DNA of 64,000 nt from JABDCD01 sp964469525 (GTDB lineage Bacteria; Pseudomonadota; Alphaproteobacteria; Rickettsiales; SXRF01), in NCBI GenBank assembly GCA_964469525.1, contig CAYXYU010000002.1:1-64000 (forward strand), read 5' to 3'. Below are positions 44,647-53,090 of the stretch, piece by piece. The notes under the pieces were generated by a model. The model was not told the origin of the DNA and ran no database searches. It worked only from the letters and a program-made list of their open reading frames with translations. A program made the translations under genes and the position numbers. Every line of letters starts with the position of its first letter. Position 1 is the first letter of the stretch.

Positions 44647-46953
44647 ATGGCTTGGAATTCGGACTATTTTGACTTGTCAAACTGGAAAATCACTCTTCCC
44701 GTAGACGGTAACGGTAATAATAACAGAACGGCGACGGAGGTAAAGTCGCTCAAAGGCTATGAAAGCGAATTTTTCTACGACGCGTCGGACGGTGCCATGG
44801 TGTTCAAGGCGCATTGCGACGGCGCCACCACCAGCGGCAGCAAATACGCGCGCTGCGAACTGCGCGAGATGAACGGCTCCGACCGGGCGGCTTGGAAACT
44901 GAGCGAGGGCGGCACGATGAGCGCCACCCTGAAGATCGATCACATGCCAAGCAACAGCAGCGGTGATCAGGGCCGTATCGTAGTTGGTCAGATTCATGGC
45001 AAGAGCGATGAGCTAGTGCGCCTGTATTATGATAACGGGAGGTTATATTTCCGGAACGACCAAGCCGGTTCAAAAAACTCGGAGTTGAGCTTCTACTTCA
45101 AGAATGCCAAGGGTGAGGAGCCGCAGGTGGCGCTCGGAGAGAAATTCTCCTACCTGATCTCGGCCAAAGGCGACACGCTGATCGTCAGCATCCATGCCGA
45201 TGGGCAGGTTTATACCTCCGAAACCAAGATCAACAGCGTCTGGTCGTCCGATGAATTTTATTTCAAGGCAGGCCTGTATCTGGGCAACAATGAATCCAAC
45301 GGCTCGGGCTATGGCCAGGTGTCCTTCTACGGTCTGGATTTCGGCCATAAAGCGGGAGAAGGGGACGATGCCTGGAACGCGGCCGTGTCCGGAACCCCGC
45401 CGACGCAGAACCCGACTCCTCCGGCCGAGGAGCCGACCCCGCCGACCGAGACGCCTCAGGAGCCGACTTTCTCCGAGACGATCCGCGGCAATAACAGCGC
45501 CAACACGCTGACCGGTACCGCCGCCGACGAGGAACTGAAAGGTTACGACGGCGACGACATCCTGCGGGGCCGGGGCGGCGATGACCTCCTCTGGGGCAAC
45601 AACCATAACGATACGCTGATTGGCGGCCTCGGCAGGGATACGCTGAAAGGCGGCCCCGGCGACGATATCTATGTCTTCGAGAGCGTCAACGATGCAGGTG
45701 ATACCATCTTGGACTACGTGCAGTCGCAGGATAAGATCGACCTTTCGGACATTCCGCTTGGCTATACCGATTTCGACGCTGCGGTTAAGGCAGGAGCGAT
45801 CCGGATGACGCAGGTGGGAAGCAGCGTCGAGCTGCGCGTGACCGTATCGGGCAAGGAGTATCTGCTTGCTACACTGGTCGACACGCAGACCGGCGAGCTT
45901 GCTTCGGGTAACTTCATCATGCCCAAGGTGGTGGTGACACCTCCGCCGGCCCCCATCCCGCCGGCCGAGGAGCCGACCCCGCCGACCGAGACGCCTCAGG
46001 AGCCGACTTTCTCCGAGACGATCCGCGGCAATAACAGCGCCAACACGCTGACCGGTACCGCCGCCGACGAGGAACTGAAAGGTTACGACGGCGACGACAT
46101 CCTGCGGGGCCGGGGCGGCGATGACCTCCTCTGGGGCAACAACCATAACGATACGCTGATTGGCGGCCTCGGCAGGGATACGCTGAAAGGCGGCCCCGGC
46201 GACGATATCTATGTCTTCGAGAGCGTCAACGATGCAGGTGATACCATCTTGGACTACGTGCAGTCGCAGGATAAGATCGACCTTTCGGGCATTCCGCTTG
46301 GCTATACCGATTTCAGTGCGGCAGTCAAAGCGGGTGCTATTCGCTTGACGCAGGTCGGGGAAGATGTGGAGCTGCGGGTGAGCGTGGCGGGCCAGCAATA
46401 TTTACTGGCTACCCTGGTCGACACGCAGACCGGCGAGCTTGCTTCGGGTAACTTCATCATGCCGAAGAGCACGACTCAACCAGTGCCGCCTCCCGCCACG
46501 GAACCACCGCCAACCAATACGCCGCTGACGCTGAACGGTACCAGCTCCGGCGATAAGCTGAACGGTGGTGCCGGGAATGACATCATCAACGGCAACGCCG
46601 GAAATGATGTCATCTATGGCGGCAGCGGGAAGGATACGCTGACGGGCGGTTCTGGAAAGGACAGCTTTGTCTATAAGAACGTGACCGACGCCGGTGACGC
46701 GATCATGGATTTCTGCATCGATGATAAGCTGGATATCACGGTGCTGGTCTCCACCTTCAAGGGGAACAGCTCGACCGATATCGATTACCTGATCGATCAT
46801 GGGTATCTCGACTTCAGACAGGTCAACGACACGACCCATCACGTGTATGTCGATATCGACGGCTCGGGAGGGGCGCTGGATGCGATGCAGCTGGCTACCC
46901 TGACTACCCCCAGCTGGTTCGACTCCGATCCCGGCATGTTCATCTGCAACTAA
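44647..46953 (+). CDS. PL7 alginate lyase with RTX calcium-binding tail
   Basis: 768 aa. Residues ~1-255 are a PL7 jelly-roll lyase: RCELRE (69-74), QIH (115-117) and YFKAGLYLGN (205-214) contain the catalytic Arg/Gln/His/Tyr set. Three RTX segments follow, separated by Pro/Glu/Thr-rich linkers (PPAEEPTPPTETPQEPTF); two are near-identical. No signal peptide, so it is likely exported by the type I system at 51.6-56.2 kb. Start ATG at 44647 with GAGGAT upstream; a longer TTG reading from 44524 has no support. The 250 bp before it (44397-44646) is AT-rich promoter-like sequence. Degrades or sizes alginate outside the cell. Confidence 0.93.
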   Translation: MAWNSDYFDLSNWKITLPVDGNGNNNRTATEVKSLKGYESEFFYDASDGAMVFKAHCDGATTSGSKYARCELREMNGSDRAAWKLSEGGTMSATLKIDHMPSNSSGDQGRIVVGQIHGKSDELVRLYYDNGRLYFRNDQAGSKNSELSFYFKNAKGEEPQVALGEKFSYLISAKGDTLIVSIHADGQVYTSETKINSVWSSDEFYFKAGLYLGNNESNGSGYGQVSFYGLDFGHKAGEGDDAWNAAVSGTPPTQNPTPPAEEPTPPTETPQEPTFSETIRGNNSANTLTGTAADEELKGYDGDDILRGRGGDDLLWGNNHNDTLIGGLGRDTLKGGPGDDIYVFESVNDAGDTILDYVQSQDKIDLSDIPLGYTDFDAAVKAGAIRMTQVGSSVELRVTVSGKEYLLATLVDTQTGELASGNFIMPKVVVTPPPAPIPPAEEPTPPTETPQEPTFSETIRGNNSANTLTGTAADEELKGYDGDDILRGRGGDDLLWGNNHNDTLIGGLGRDTLKGGPGDDIYVFESVNDAGDTILDYVQSQDKIDLSGIPLGYTDFSAAVKAGAIRLTQVGEDVELRVSVAGQQYLLATLVDTQTGELASGNFIMPKSTTQPVPPPATEPPPTNTPLTLNGTSSGDKLNGGAGNDIINGNAGNDVIYGGSGKDTLTGGSGKDSFVYKNVTDAGDAIMDFCIDDKLDITVLVSTFKGNSSTDIDYLIDHGYLDFRQVNDTTHHVYVDIDGSGGALDAMQLATLTTPSWFDSDPGMFICN
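45421..45774 (+). repeat. Internal direct repeat, copy 1 (PL7 RTX module)
   Basis: Identical to 45961-46314 with one mismatch in 354 bp (45749), offset exactly 540 bp. Encodes the linker plus one RTX block. After 45774 the copies diverge, then become identical again for 50 bp (45874-45923), so the whole 540-bp unit was duplicated. Confidence 0.97.
45961..46314 (+). repeat. Internal direct repeat, copy 2 (PL7 RTX module)
   Basis: Second copy; silent positions are also identical, so the duplication or gene conversion is recent. In-frame, 180 codons per unit. Confidence 0.97.
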
Positions 46954-46970
46954 AGGAGCATTATCCGCCT

Positions 46971-47003
46971 GCAGGCCCGGTCTTTCCGGGCCTGCTTTTT
47001 TTT
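46971..47003 (+). terminator. Strong rho-independent terminator after the PL7 lyase
   Basis: A perfect 10-bp GC-rich stem (GCAGGCCCGG / CCGGGCCTGC) with a 5-nt loop followed by eight T. It lies between convergent genes, just before the algC 3' end. Confidence 0.95.
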
Positions 47004-47010
47004 GCGCGTG

Positions 47011-48456
47011 TCAGTGGCCTTGCGAGAGCTGGTCGAGGTCAACGCGCAGGTCGCTGGCTTCCAGCTGCAGGCGCACCATGGATTTCATTTCCTCCAGTGT
47101 CTCCAGGTGCTGGCTTTCACAACGCACGATGATGGCATCCTGCGTATTGGAGGCGCGGGCCAGCCACCAGCCGTCCCGGCAGGTGACGCGCACCCCATCC
47201 ACCTCATTGATTTTTATTGGCGAGCCTGCCTCGCGCAGATCATGCAAACGCTGGCGTATTTCCTCGATCACGCTAAATTTCCTGCCTTCCGGGCAGTCGA
47301 CGCGGATCTCGGGCGTATTAATGATGGAAGGCAGAGACGCCCGCAGCTCGGCCAGCGATTGGTCGCTGTGCGCCAGGATGTCGATCATACGGATCGCGGC
47401 ATACAGCCCGTCATCGAAACCGTAGTAACCGTCGGAGAAGAATATGTGCCCGCTCATCTCCCCGGCGATGGCGGCGCCGGTTTCCTTGATCTTCGCCTTG
47501 ATCAACGAATGGCCGGTTTTCCACATCAGCGGCTGACCGCCATGCGCCGCGACGTCGTCGAATAACGTCTGGCTCGCCTTGACGTCGGCGATGACGATGG
47601 CGCCCGGCTTGCGCGACAGGATTTCGCGCGCGAAAATGGCCAGCATCTGGTCACCCCAGAGGATATTGCCTTGGTTGTCTATGCAGCCAATGCGGTCGCC
47701 GTCGCCGTCGAACGCCACCCCCAGATCTGCATTCTCTTTCTTCACCCTGACGATGAGCTGCTGCAGGTTGGCGGGGATTGTCGGGTCCGGGTGGTGATTG
47801 GGAAATCTACCGTCAATCTCGGCGTTGATGGCAATCTGGTGGCCAGGCAGGTGCTCGCACAGCATCTGCGTAATCTCTCCGGCGGCGCCGTTGCCCGGGT
47901 CCCAGACCACCGTCAGCGGTTTGGCCTGCACCGGGTGAAAGGCGCGCAGCAGCTCGTCCACGTATGCCTGCCGGATATCAAATGTTTTAACCGTTCCCTG
48001 CCCGACCGCATAATCGTGATTGGCAATGCGCTGATACAGTTTCTGGATATCGTCGCCGTAGAAAGGACGGTCTTTCAGCAGCATCTTGAAGCCGTTATGG
48101 GTGGGAGGATTGTGTGAACCGGTGACCATGATGCCCGCCTCCGCCCCCAAGTGATGCAAGCCAAAATAGCACATGGGACTCGGACCGATACCGAGGTCCG
48201 TGATGTCGGCACCGACGCTCGTCATCCCCTGGATGAGTGACTCGCTTAATACGGGCGAGCTTTTGCGGCCGTCGCGCGCGGTGACGATAGTTGGCCGTTC
48301 CTTTCCTGTTTCGGCCACAACACTGGCGACAAAAGCGCGTCCCACGTTCAGCGCGATTTCAGGAGTCAGCGAGTCCCAGCAGATACCGCGTATGTCATAG
48401 GCGCGAAAAATATCCGGATGTAACGGCGCCAAAGGAATCGCCAGCTGAGGTCTCAT
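47011..48456 (-). CDS. algC: Phosphomannomutase/phosphoglucomutase AlgC
   Basis: 481-aa alpha-D-phosphohexomutase that interconverts mannose-6-P and mannose-1-P. FRAYDIRGI at the N-terminus; active phosphoserine S114 in MVTGSHNPPTHNGFK; metal loop FDGDGDRIG; sugar-binding GEMSGHIFF; phosphate-binding loop RASNTQDAIIVRCE. The neighbouring divergent algA and the alginate cluster support the mannose role. Confidence 0.95.
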   Translation of the reverse strand: MRPQLAIPLAPLHPDIFRAYDIRGICWDSLTPEIALNVGRAFVASVVAETGKERPTIVTARDGRKSSPVLSESLIQGMTSVGADITDLGIGPSPMCYFGLHHLGAEAGIMVTGSHNPPTHNGFKMLLKDRPFYGDDIQKLYQRIANHDYAVGQGTVKTFDIRQAYVDELLRAFHPVQAKPLTVVWDPGNGAAGEITQMLCEHLPGHQIAINAEIDGRFPNHHPDPTIPANLQQLIVRVKKENADLGVAFDGDGDRIGCIDNQGNILWGDQMLAIFAREILSRKPGAIVIADVKASQTLFDDVAAHGGQPLMWKTGHSLIKAKIKETGAAIAGEMSGHIFFSDGYYGFDDGLYAAIRMIDILAHSDQSLAELRASLPSIINTPEIRVDCPEGRKFSVIEEIRQRLHDLREAGSPIKINEVDGVRVTCRDGWWLARASNTQDAIIVRCESQHLETLEEMKSMVRLQLEASDLRVDLDQLSQGH

Positions 48457-48752
48457 ACTATGTCCTTTTCGTCATGGGGATGTGAGTCGGAGTGATGCCA
48501 GAATGCATCACCAGGATGATGTGAGGAGAAAATACCATCTGGTCTAAAGAATCCATTAGGTGGCCCGTGAACGAACATAAAAAAACCGCGAGGGTGGCAG
48601 AGGAGAAATATAAATAACTGATTAGCATAAATATTTTTTATCCAATGCTTATAAATATCAGCCTTCACCAATCTAGAATCCCTATACCCTGGTGGGTAGG
48701 TTGGGCGCCTAACCCTTCATTTGGGTGTAACCCTCTAGCGTTAGGATTACTT
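48457..48752. other. Divergent intergenic region algC-algA
   Basis: 296 bp, AT-rich in the middle (around 48600-48665). It has to hold both promoters. The last part has GGGT/ACCC-type short inverted segments (48690-48735) that could pair in the algA leader. No recognisable operator. No ORF is supported: a start at 48645 for algA would add a 36-residue stretch unlike the family. Confidence 0.4.
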
Positions 48753-50240
48753 ATGTCTTCACTCCAGAACATCGTGCCGGTGATTCTATGCGGCGGGACC
48801 GGCACCCGCCTGTGGCCCTTGTCGCGTAAAGCCTGTCCCAAGCAGTTCCTTGATCTGGGGAAAACCGGTAAAAGCATGCTGCAGGAGACGATTGCACGTA
48901 TCTGCGCGCTCGAGTCCCTGCCGCCGGTCGTCGTCACCAACCACGAGCACCGTTTCATGGTGGCCGATCATCTGGACGCGATCCGCTGTGAGGCGGATCT
49001 TCTGCTCGAACCCGAAGGACGGAATACGGCTCCGGCTATCGCCGCGGCGGCACTGTTTATCAAACGCAAATATAAAAATGCCCATATGCTGGTGCTGCCG
49101 TCCGACCACGTCGTCAAAGATCCGGAAAAACTGCTGGAAGCGATTGAGCAGGGCTATCAGGCGTCGGAAAAAGGCTTTCTGGTTACGTTCGGCGTTACAC
49201 CGGAATATCCGGAAACCGGGTATGGCTACATTCATTACGGCGAGGAGCTGGATGGGGTTGAAGGGGCGAAAGCCGTTCAACATTTTGTCGAGAAGCCGGA
49301 CTACGACACGGCTAAGCAATATATCGCATCGGGCCGGTATTTATGGAACGGTGGGATGTTCATGTTCTCGGTCGAAACCCTACTCAAGGAATTTTCGGAG
49401 CTCGAGCCGTTCATGCTGCGCTTCGTCTCGGATGCGCTGCTCAATGCCTCCAGCGATGGCCGCTTCATCGTGCTGTCCGAGAAATATTTTAGCAAGGCTC
49501 GCAACGTATCGATCGATTATGCGCTGATGGAGCGCAGCCGCAACACCGCCGTCGTGCCGATCCAGTGTGGCTGGAGCGATGCCGGTGCCTGGGACGCGCT
49601 GTGGCGCATCAGCGACAAGGATACCAACGGCAACGTGGTGCACGGTCACACTTTCCTCTCCGACACCAGGAACAGCCATATCCATTCCGATGGCCATGCC
49701 GCGGTTGCCGCGCTCGGGCTGGAGGACACGATCGTGGTTGCCACCAGCGATGTCGTGCTGGTCGCCGACAAGTCACACGCGCAGGACATCAAGAAGCTGA
49801 TACAGCAGGCGGAAGCCAATGGCGAAGGCAAGCTGACGCAGTTCCACGCGCGGGTATACCGGCCGTGGGGGCATTACGAGACAATCGAGCTGGGGCGCAC
49901 CCATCAGGTGAAGCATATCGAGGTCAAGCCGGGCGCGCGCTTGTCGGTGCAGAGCCATAATCACCGGGCCGAGCACTGGGTGATCGTCAGTGGCTTGGCC
50001 AAGGTGCGCGTCGGCGACGAGGAGCGCATCATGACCGATAACGAATATGTGCATATTCCGCTCGGCGATATCCACTGCATCGAGAATATCGGCCATGAGC
50101 CGCTGAAATTCATCGAAGTGCAGCACGGCGATTATCTGGGCGAGGACGATATCGTCCGCTACGACGACATCTATGGCCGCGTCGCGGTGCCGCCGGCGAA
50201 TGTCGGGATGCGGATGGTACGACCGCAGCAGACGGCTTGA
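48753..50240 (+). CDS. algA: Mannose-1-P guanylyltransferase / mannose-6-P isomerase AlgA
   Basis: 495-aa bifunctional type II enzyme. The N-terminal nucleotidyltransferase has ILCGGTGTRLWPLSRKACPKQF, LPSDHVVKD and FVEKPDYDTA. The C-terminal cupin isomerase has RPWGHYETIELG, KPGARLSVQSHNHRAEHWVIVSG and IPLGDIHCIENIG. Start ATG at 48753 (MSSLQNIVPVILCGG) with TAGGA upstream. It supplies both the first and third steps from fructose-6-P to GDP-mannose. Confidence 0.96.
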   Translation: MSSLQNIVPVILCGGTGTRLWPLSRKACPKQFLDLGKTGKSMLQETIARICALESLPPVVVTNHEHRFMVADHLDAIRCEADLLLEPEGRNTAPAIAAAALFIKRKYKNAHMLVLPSDHVVKDPEKLLEAIEQGYQASEKGFLVTFGVTPEYPETGYGYIHYGEELDGVEGAKAVQHFVEKPDYDTAKQYIASGRYLWNGGMFMFSVETLLKEFSELEPFMLRFVSDALLNASSDGRFIVLSEKYFSKARNVSIDYALMERSRNTAVVPIQCGWSDAGAWDALWRISDKDTNGNVVHGHTFLSDTRNSHIHSDGHAAVAALGLEDTIVVATSDVVLVADKSHAQDIKKLIQQAEANGEGKLTQFHARVYRPWGHYETIELGRTHQVKHIEVKPGARLSVQSHNHRAEHWVIVSGLAKVRVGDEERIMTDNEYVHIPLGDIHCIENIGHEPLKFIEVQHGDYLGEDDIVRYDDIYGRVAVPPANVGMRMVRPQQTA

Positions 50241-50257
50241 GCACTAATAGATACCGG

Positions 50258-50281
50258 CAAGCGGCTATCGGCTGCCGCTTG
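50258..50281 (+). terminator. Hairpin between algA and pgi
   Basis: CAAGCGGC-N8-GCCGCTTG, an 8-bp stem followed by TTGTG. The T content is weak, so termination may be partial and pgi may be read through. Confidence 0.5.
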
Positions 50282-50314
50282 TTGTGTACCTTAACGACGT
50301 AGCCAGGGGGGCGC

Positions 50315-51586
50315 ATGGCCTATCTTTCTTCCGCATACCAGACGACATCAACTATTGGCCTGCCTCTGACGGTCGAAGGGCAGCAGGGCGCATTTGCCGA
50401 ATTCGACTTCCAGCAGGCGGTCGAGGCGCTGCTGCAGCTGCATCGGGAACATTCGCCCTTGCTGCAGCTGCCGGAACGGATGGAGGATCTGGAGGAAATG
50501 GACGCGCATGCGCTGCGGATCCGTCGTCAGTCCGACCGGCTGGTGCTGGTGGGGATCGGCGGGTCCAGCCTCGGCGCCAGGGCGCTGGCCTCCGTTGCCG
50601 ACAAGGCCGACCCCCTGCGGTTTCACATTCTGGACAATCCCGATCCGACGAGCATTGACGCGCTGCTTGCGGATTGCGACCCGATGGGCACGTCGTGGCT
50701 GTTCGTGTCCAAATCGGGCGGCACTATCGAATCCCTGTCGCAGATCATCGTTATTCTGCAGCGACTGGAGCAGCATATCGGCCTGAACGAAGTTGCGCAG
50801 CGTTGCGTGGCCATCACGGAACTGAAGGATTCGCCCCTGATCAGGCTGGCGGCGCATTACCGCATGCCGGTGCTGCAGCATGAGGAACTGGGCGGCCGGT
50901 GGGCCTGTTTTTCCAATATCGGACTGCTGGCGGCCGCCTGCTGCGGCGTCGATATCCGCCAATGCCGTGCCGGAGCCAATGCTGTAGCCCAGCATGCGCT
51001 AGCGGCCGACATTGCCGATAACCAGATCCTGCAGGGGGCCCTGTTCGGCGCGTCGCAATATCGCGCCGGCCGTCATATCCACGTTATGATGCCGTATGGC
51101 GACCGGCTCGATTTTGTTCCCTGGTATGCGCAGCTGGTCAGCGAATCGCTGGGCAAGGAGGGCAAGGGTATTACGCCGCTGACCGCGCGCGGTGCAGTGG
51201 ACCAGCACAGCATGCTGCAGCTGATGCTGGACGGGCCGGACGATAAATTTTTCACCGTGGTCGCTGCACCGCATGCGGGGAAGGGGGCGCGTATCCACGG
51301 CGATCTTGCCCGGCTATGCGGGCTCGAGTATCTGGCGGACCAGCCGATCGGCAACGTGCTGGAGGCATTCCAGGAAGCCACCATCGGTTCCTTCAAGGCA
51401 GCCGGGCGTCCGGTGCGGGTGATACGCCTGCCGGAGATCGACGCCTACCATCTTGGCGCGCTGCTGATGTATTGCATGCTGGAGACGCTCTACATGGCCG
51501 AGCTTCTGGAGGTGGATCCGTTTACCCAGCCGGCGGTGGAGGACAGCAAGGTGCGCGCGCAGTTCATTTTGCGGAATCCCCGGTAG
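50315..51586 (+). CDS. pgi: Glucose-6-phosphate isomerase (short form)
   Basis: 423 aa, shorter than the ~550-aa E. coli type. LVLVGIGGSSLGARAL and LFVSKSGGTIES are the sugar-isomerase (SIS) phosphate-binding motifs; TPLTARGAVDQHSMLQLMLDGPDD holds the Pgi signature, with catalytic His in DQHS. AGGGGGGCGC precedes the ATG. Located after algA, it can feed fructose-6-P into the alginate precursor pathway. Confidence 0.93.
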   Translation: MAYLSSAYQTTSTIGLPLTVEGQQGAFAEFDFQQAVEALLQLHREHSPLLQLPERMEDLEEMDAHALRIRRQSDRLVLVGIGGSSLGARALASVADKADPLRFHILDNPDPTSIDALLADCDPMGTSWLFVSKSGGTIESLSQIIVILQRLEQHIGLNEVAQRCVAITELKDSPLIRLAAHYRMPVLQHEELGGRWACFSNIGLLAAACCGVDIRQCRAGANAVAQHALAADIADNQILQGALFGASQYRAGRHIHVMMPYGDRLDFVPWYAQLVSESLGKEGKGITPLTARGAVDQHSMLQLMLDGPDDKFFTVVAAPHAGKGARIHGDLARLCGLEYLADQPIGNVLEAFQEATIGSFKAAGRPVRVIRLPEIDAYHLGALLMYCMLETLYMAELLEVDPFTQPAVEDSKVRAQFILRNPR

Positions 51587-51632
51587 CAGAGCAGAGAAGA
51601 ATCACCCACCGCCGGCAGGCGGGGAGGAATAT

Positions 51633-53090
51633 TCACTCCTCCCGGAAGGCGCGGTTGAAGCTGCGCGTCAACGGGTCGAACAGGTAGGAGATGAAGCTGC
51701 GCCTGCCGGTGATGATCAGCACCTCGACCGGCATGCCGGGATACAGCCGGATGCTGTCCGCCAGCTGCTGTAATTCGTCCTGGTCAACGGTGACCCTCGC
51801 TACGTAATAATTGTGCCCGGTCTGCTCGTCGGTGAAGCGGTCAGGGGAGACATATTCCACTTCTCCTTCCAGCGGCGGAACGAAGCGGGCGCGAAAAGCG
51901 GACAACCGCACGTCGGCGGGCAGGCCCTTATGCACCACGTCGATATCCAGCGGCTGTACCTGCGCGTCGATCACCAGCCGATCCTCCTGCGGCACGATAT
52001 CCATGATCGGCTCGCCGGGTGGGACGACGCCGCCGAGGGTGAAGAACTTCATGCCGGTCACAACGCCGGACTGCGGAGCCGTAATCAACACGCGCTCGAG
52101 CGTGTCCGTTGCGGCCTTGATCTTCTCCTCGGTCTCGGCGACCCGGTTCTGCGCTTCGCGCAGCTCATCAACCACGGTTTCCATGAATTCATTGCGGATG
52201 GTGTGGATCTGCAGCTCATTCTCGATGATGCTCTGCCGGGCACGGGCGATGGCAGCGCGATACTCTCCCTGGCGGCCGAGCAGTTCGGTGTGCTGACGCT
52301 GCAGCGCCAGCAGACGCGGCTTCGGCGCGTAGCGTTTCTCCACCAGCTTTTCCACGGCGGTCATTTCCTCGGCAATCAAGCCGATCTGCTCAGTGGCGGC
52401 GGTGAGCTGCGCCTCCAATCCCTGAATCTCCTCTTCAAGCTGGGCGATGCGCTGCCGGATGATGTCGGTCTGCCCGGTGTTCTTCAGCTGGCGGGATTCG
52501 AACAGCTGAAGCTGCGTCTCCAGTATCTCCCCTAACTTGGGATAGGTTTTGGCCGCCCGCCGTATCTCTTCACTGAACGCGAGCTTTTCCTTGCCCGTCT
52601 GCTCGGTGAGTAGCCGTTCTTCAATCGCCTTGGCGGTGTAGAGCTGGTTCTGCAGTATCTCCTGCGACACCTCGGCGGTAGTCTTGCTCAGGCGCAGCAG
52701 GGGCTCGCCCGCCTTCACATAGTCGCCGTTGCGAACGAATATCTCCTCGATGATGCCGCCTTCCAGATGCTGGATGGTCTTCTTATTGCTCGCCGGCACA
52801 ATGACGCCGTGCGCGACAGCGGCGCTATGCAGCGGGGCCAGGAAAGACCAGATGAGGAATACCGCGAACATCGCCGATGCAGCCAGCGTGCCGACGCGGG
52901 CGATGGGGCGCACATAGCTGTAGGCGTCCCTTCCTTGCTTTCCGTGTCCGGCATGGAACTTGATAAGGCGGGTCGTCCACGCATCCAGCGTGGGTACCAG
53001 GCGGTCGGCGAACTGTCGGAAACGGGTTCGCATCTGCGCCACGAACAGCTGCAGGCGGATCAGGAGCGGGGATAGATCGAATTTCTTCAT
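51633..53090 (-). CDS. Type I secretion membrane-fusion protein (HlyD/AprE family)
   Basis: 485 aa. Cytoplasmic N-terminus of about 70 residues, one membrane helix (TLAASAMFAVFLIWSFLAPLH), the lipoyl-like half LEGGIIEEIFVRNGDYVKAGEPLLRL, a long alpha-hairpin coiled coil (about 150-340), the second half ITAPQSGVVTGMKFFTLGGVVPPGEP, and a beta-barrel end with LYPGMPVEVLIITGRRSFISYLFDPLT, which is characteristic of AprE/PrtE. Bridges the ABC exporter and TolC. Its ATG overlaps the ABC gene stop (ATGA). Confidence 0.94.
   Translation of the reverse strand: MKKFDLSPLLIRLQLFVAQMRTRFRQFADRLVPTLDAWTTRLIKFHAGHGKQGRDAYSYVRPIARVGTLAASAMFAVFLIWSFLAPLHSAAVAHGVIVPASNKKTIQHLEGGIIEEIFVRNGDYVKAGEPLLRLSKTTAEVSQEILQNQLYTAKAIEERLLTEQTGKEKLAFSEEIRRAAKTYPKLGEILETQLQLFESRQLKNTGQTDIIRQRIAQLEEEIQGLEAQLTAATEQIGLIAEEMTAVEKLVEKRYAPKPRLLALQRQHTELLGRQGEYRAAIARARQSIIENELQIHTIRNEFMETVVDELREAQNRVAETEEKIKAATDTLERVLITAPQSGVVTGMKFFTLGGVVPPGEPIMDIVPQEDRLVIDAQVQPLDIDVVHKGLPADVRLSAFRARFVPPLEGEVEYVSPDRFTDEQTGHNYYVARVTVDQDELQQLADSIRLYPGMPVEVLIITGRRSFISYLFDPLTRSFNRAFREE

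Noticed and set aside
45421..46314. Possible CRISPR array or satellite repeat
   Set aside because: Only two long copies, coding and in frame, with no short spaced repeats. No CRISPR array was seen anywhere in the window.
45070..46398. Long minus-strand frame inside the PL7 lyase
   Set aside because: It is the antisense of the RTX duplication. Its repeats mirror the sense repeats and it has low-complexity composition.
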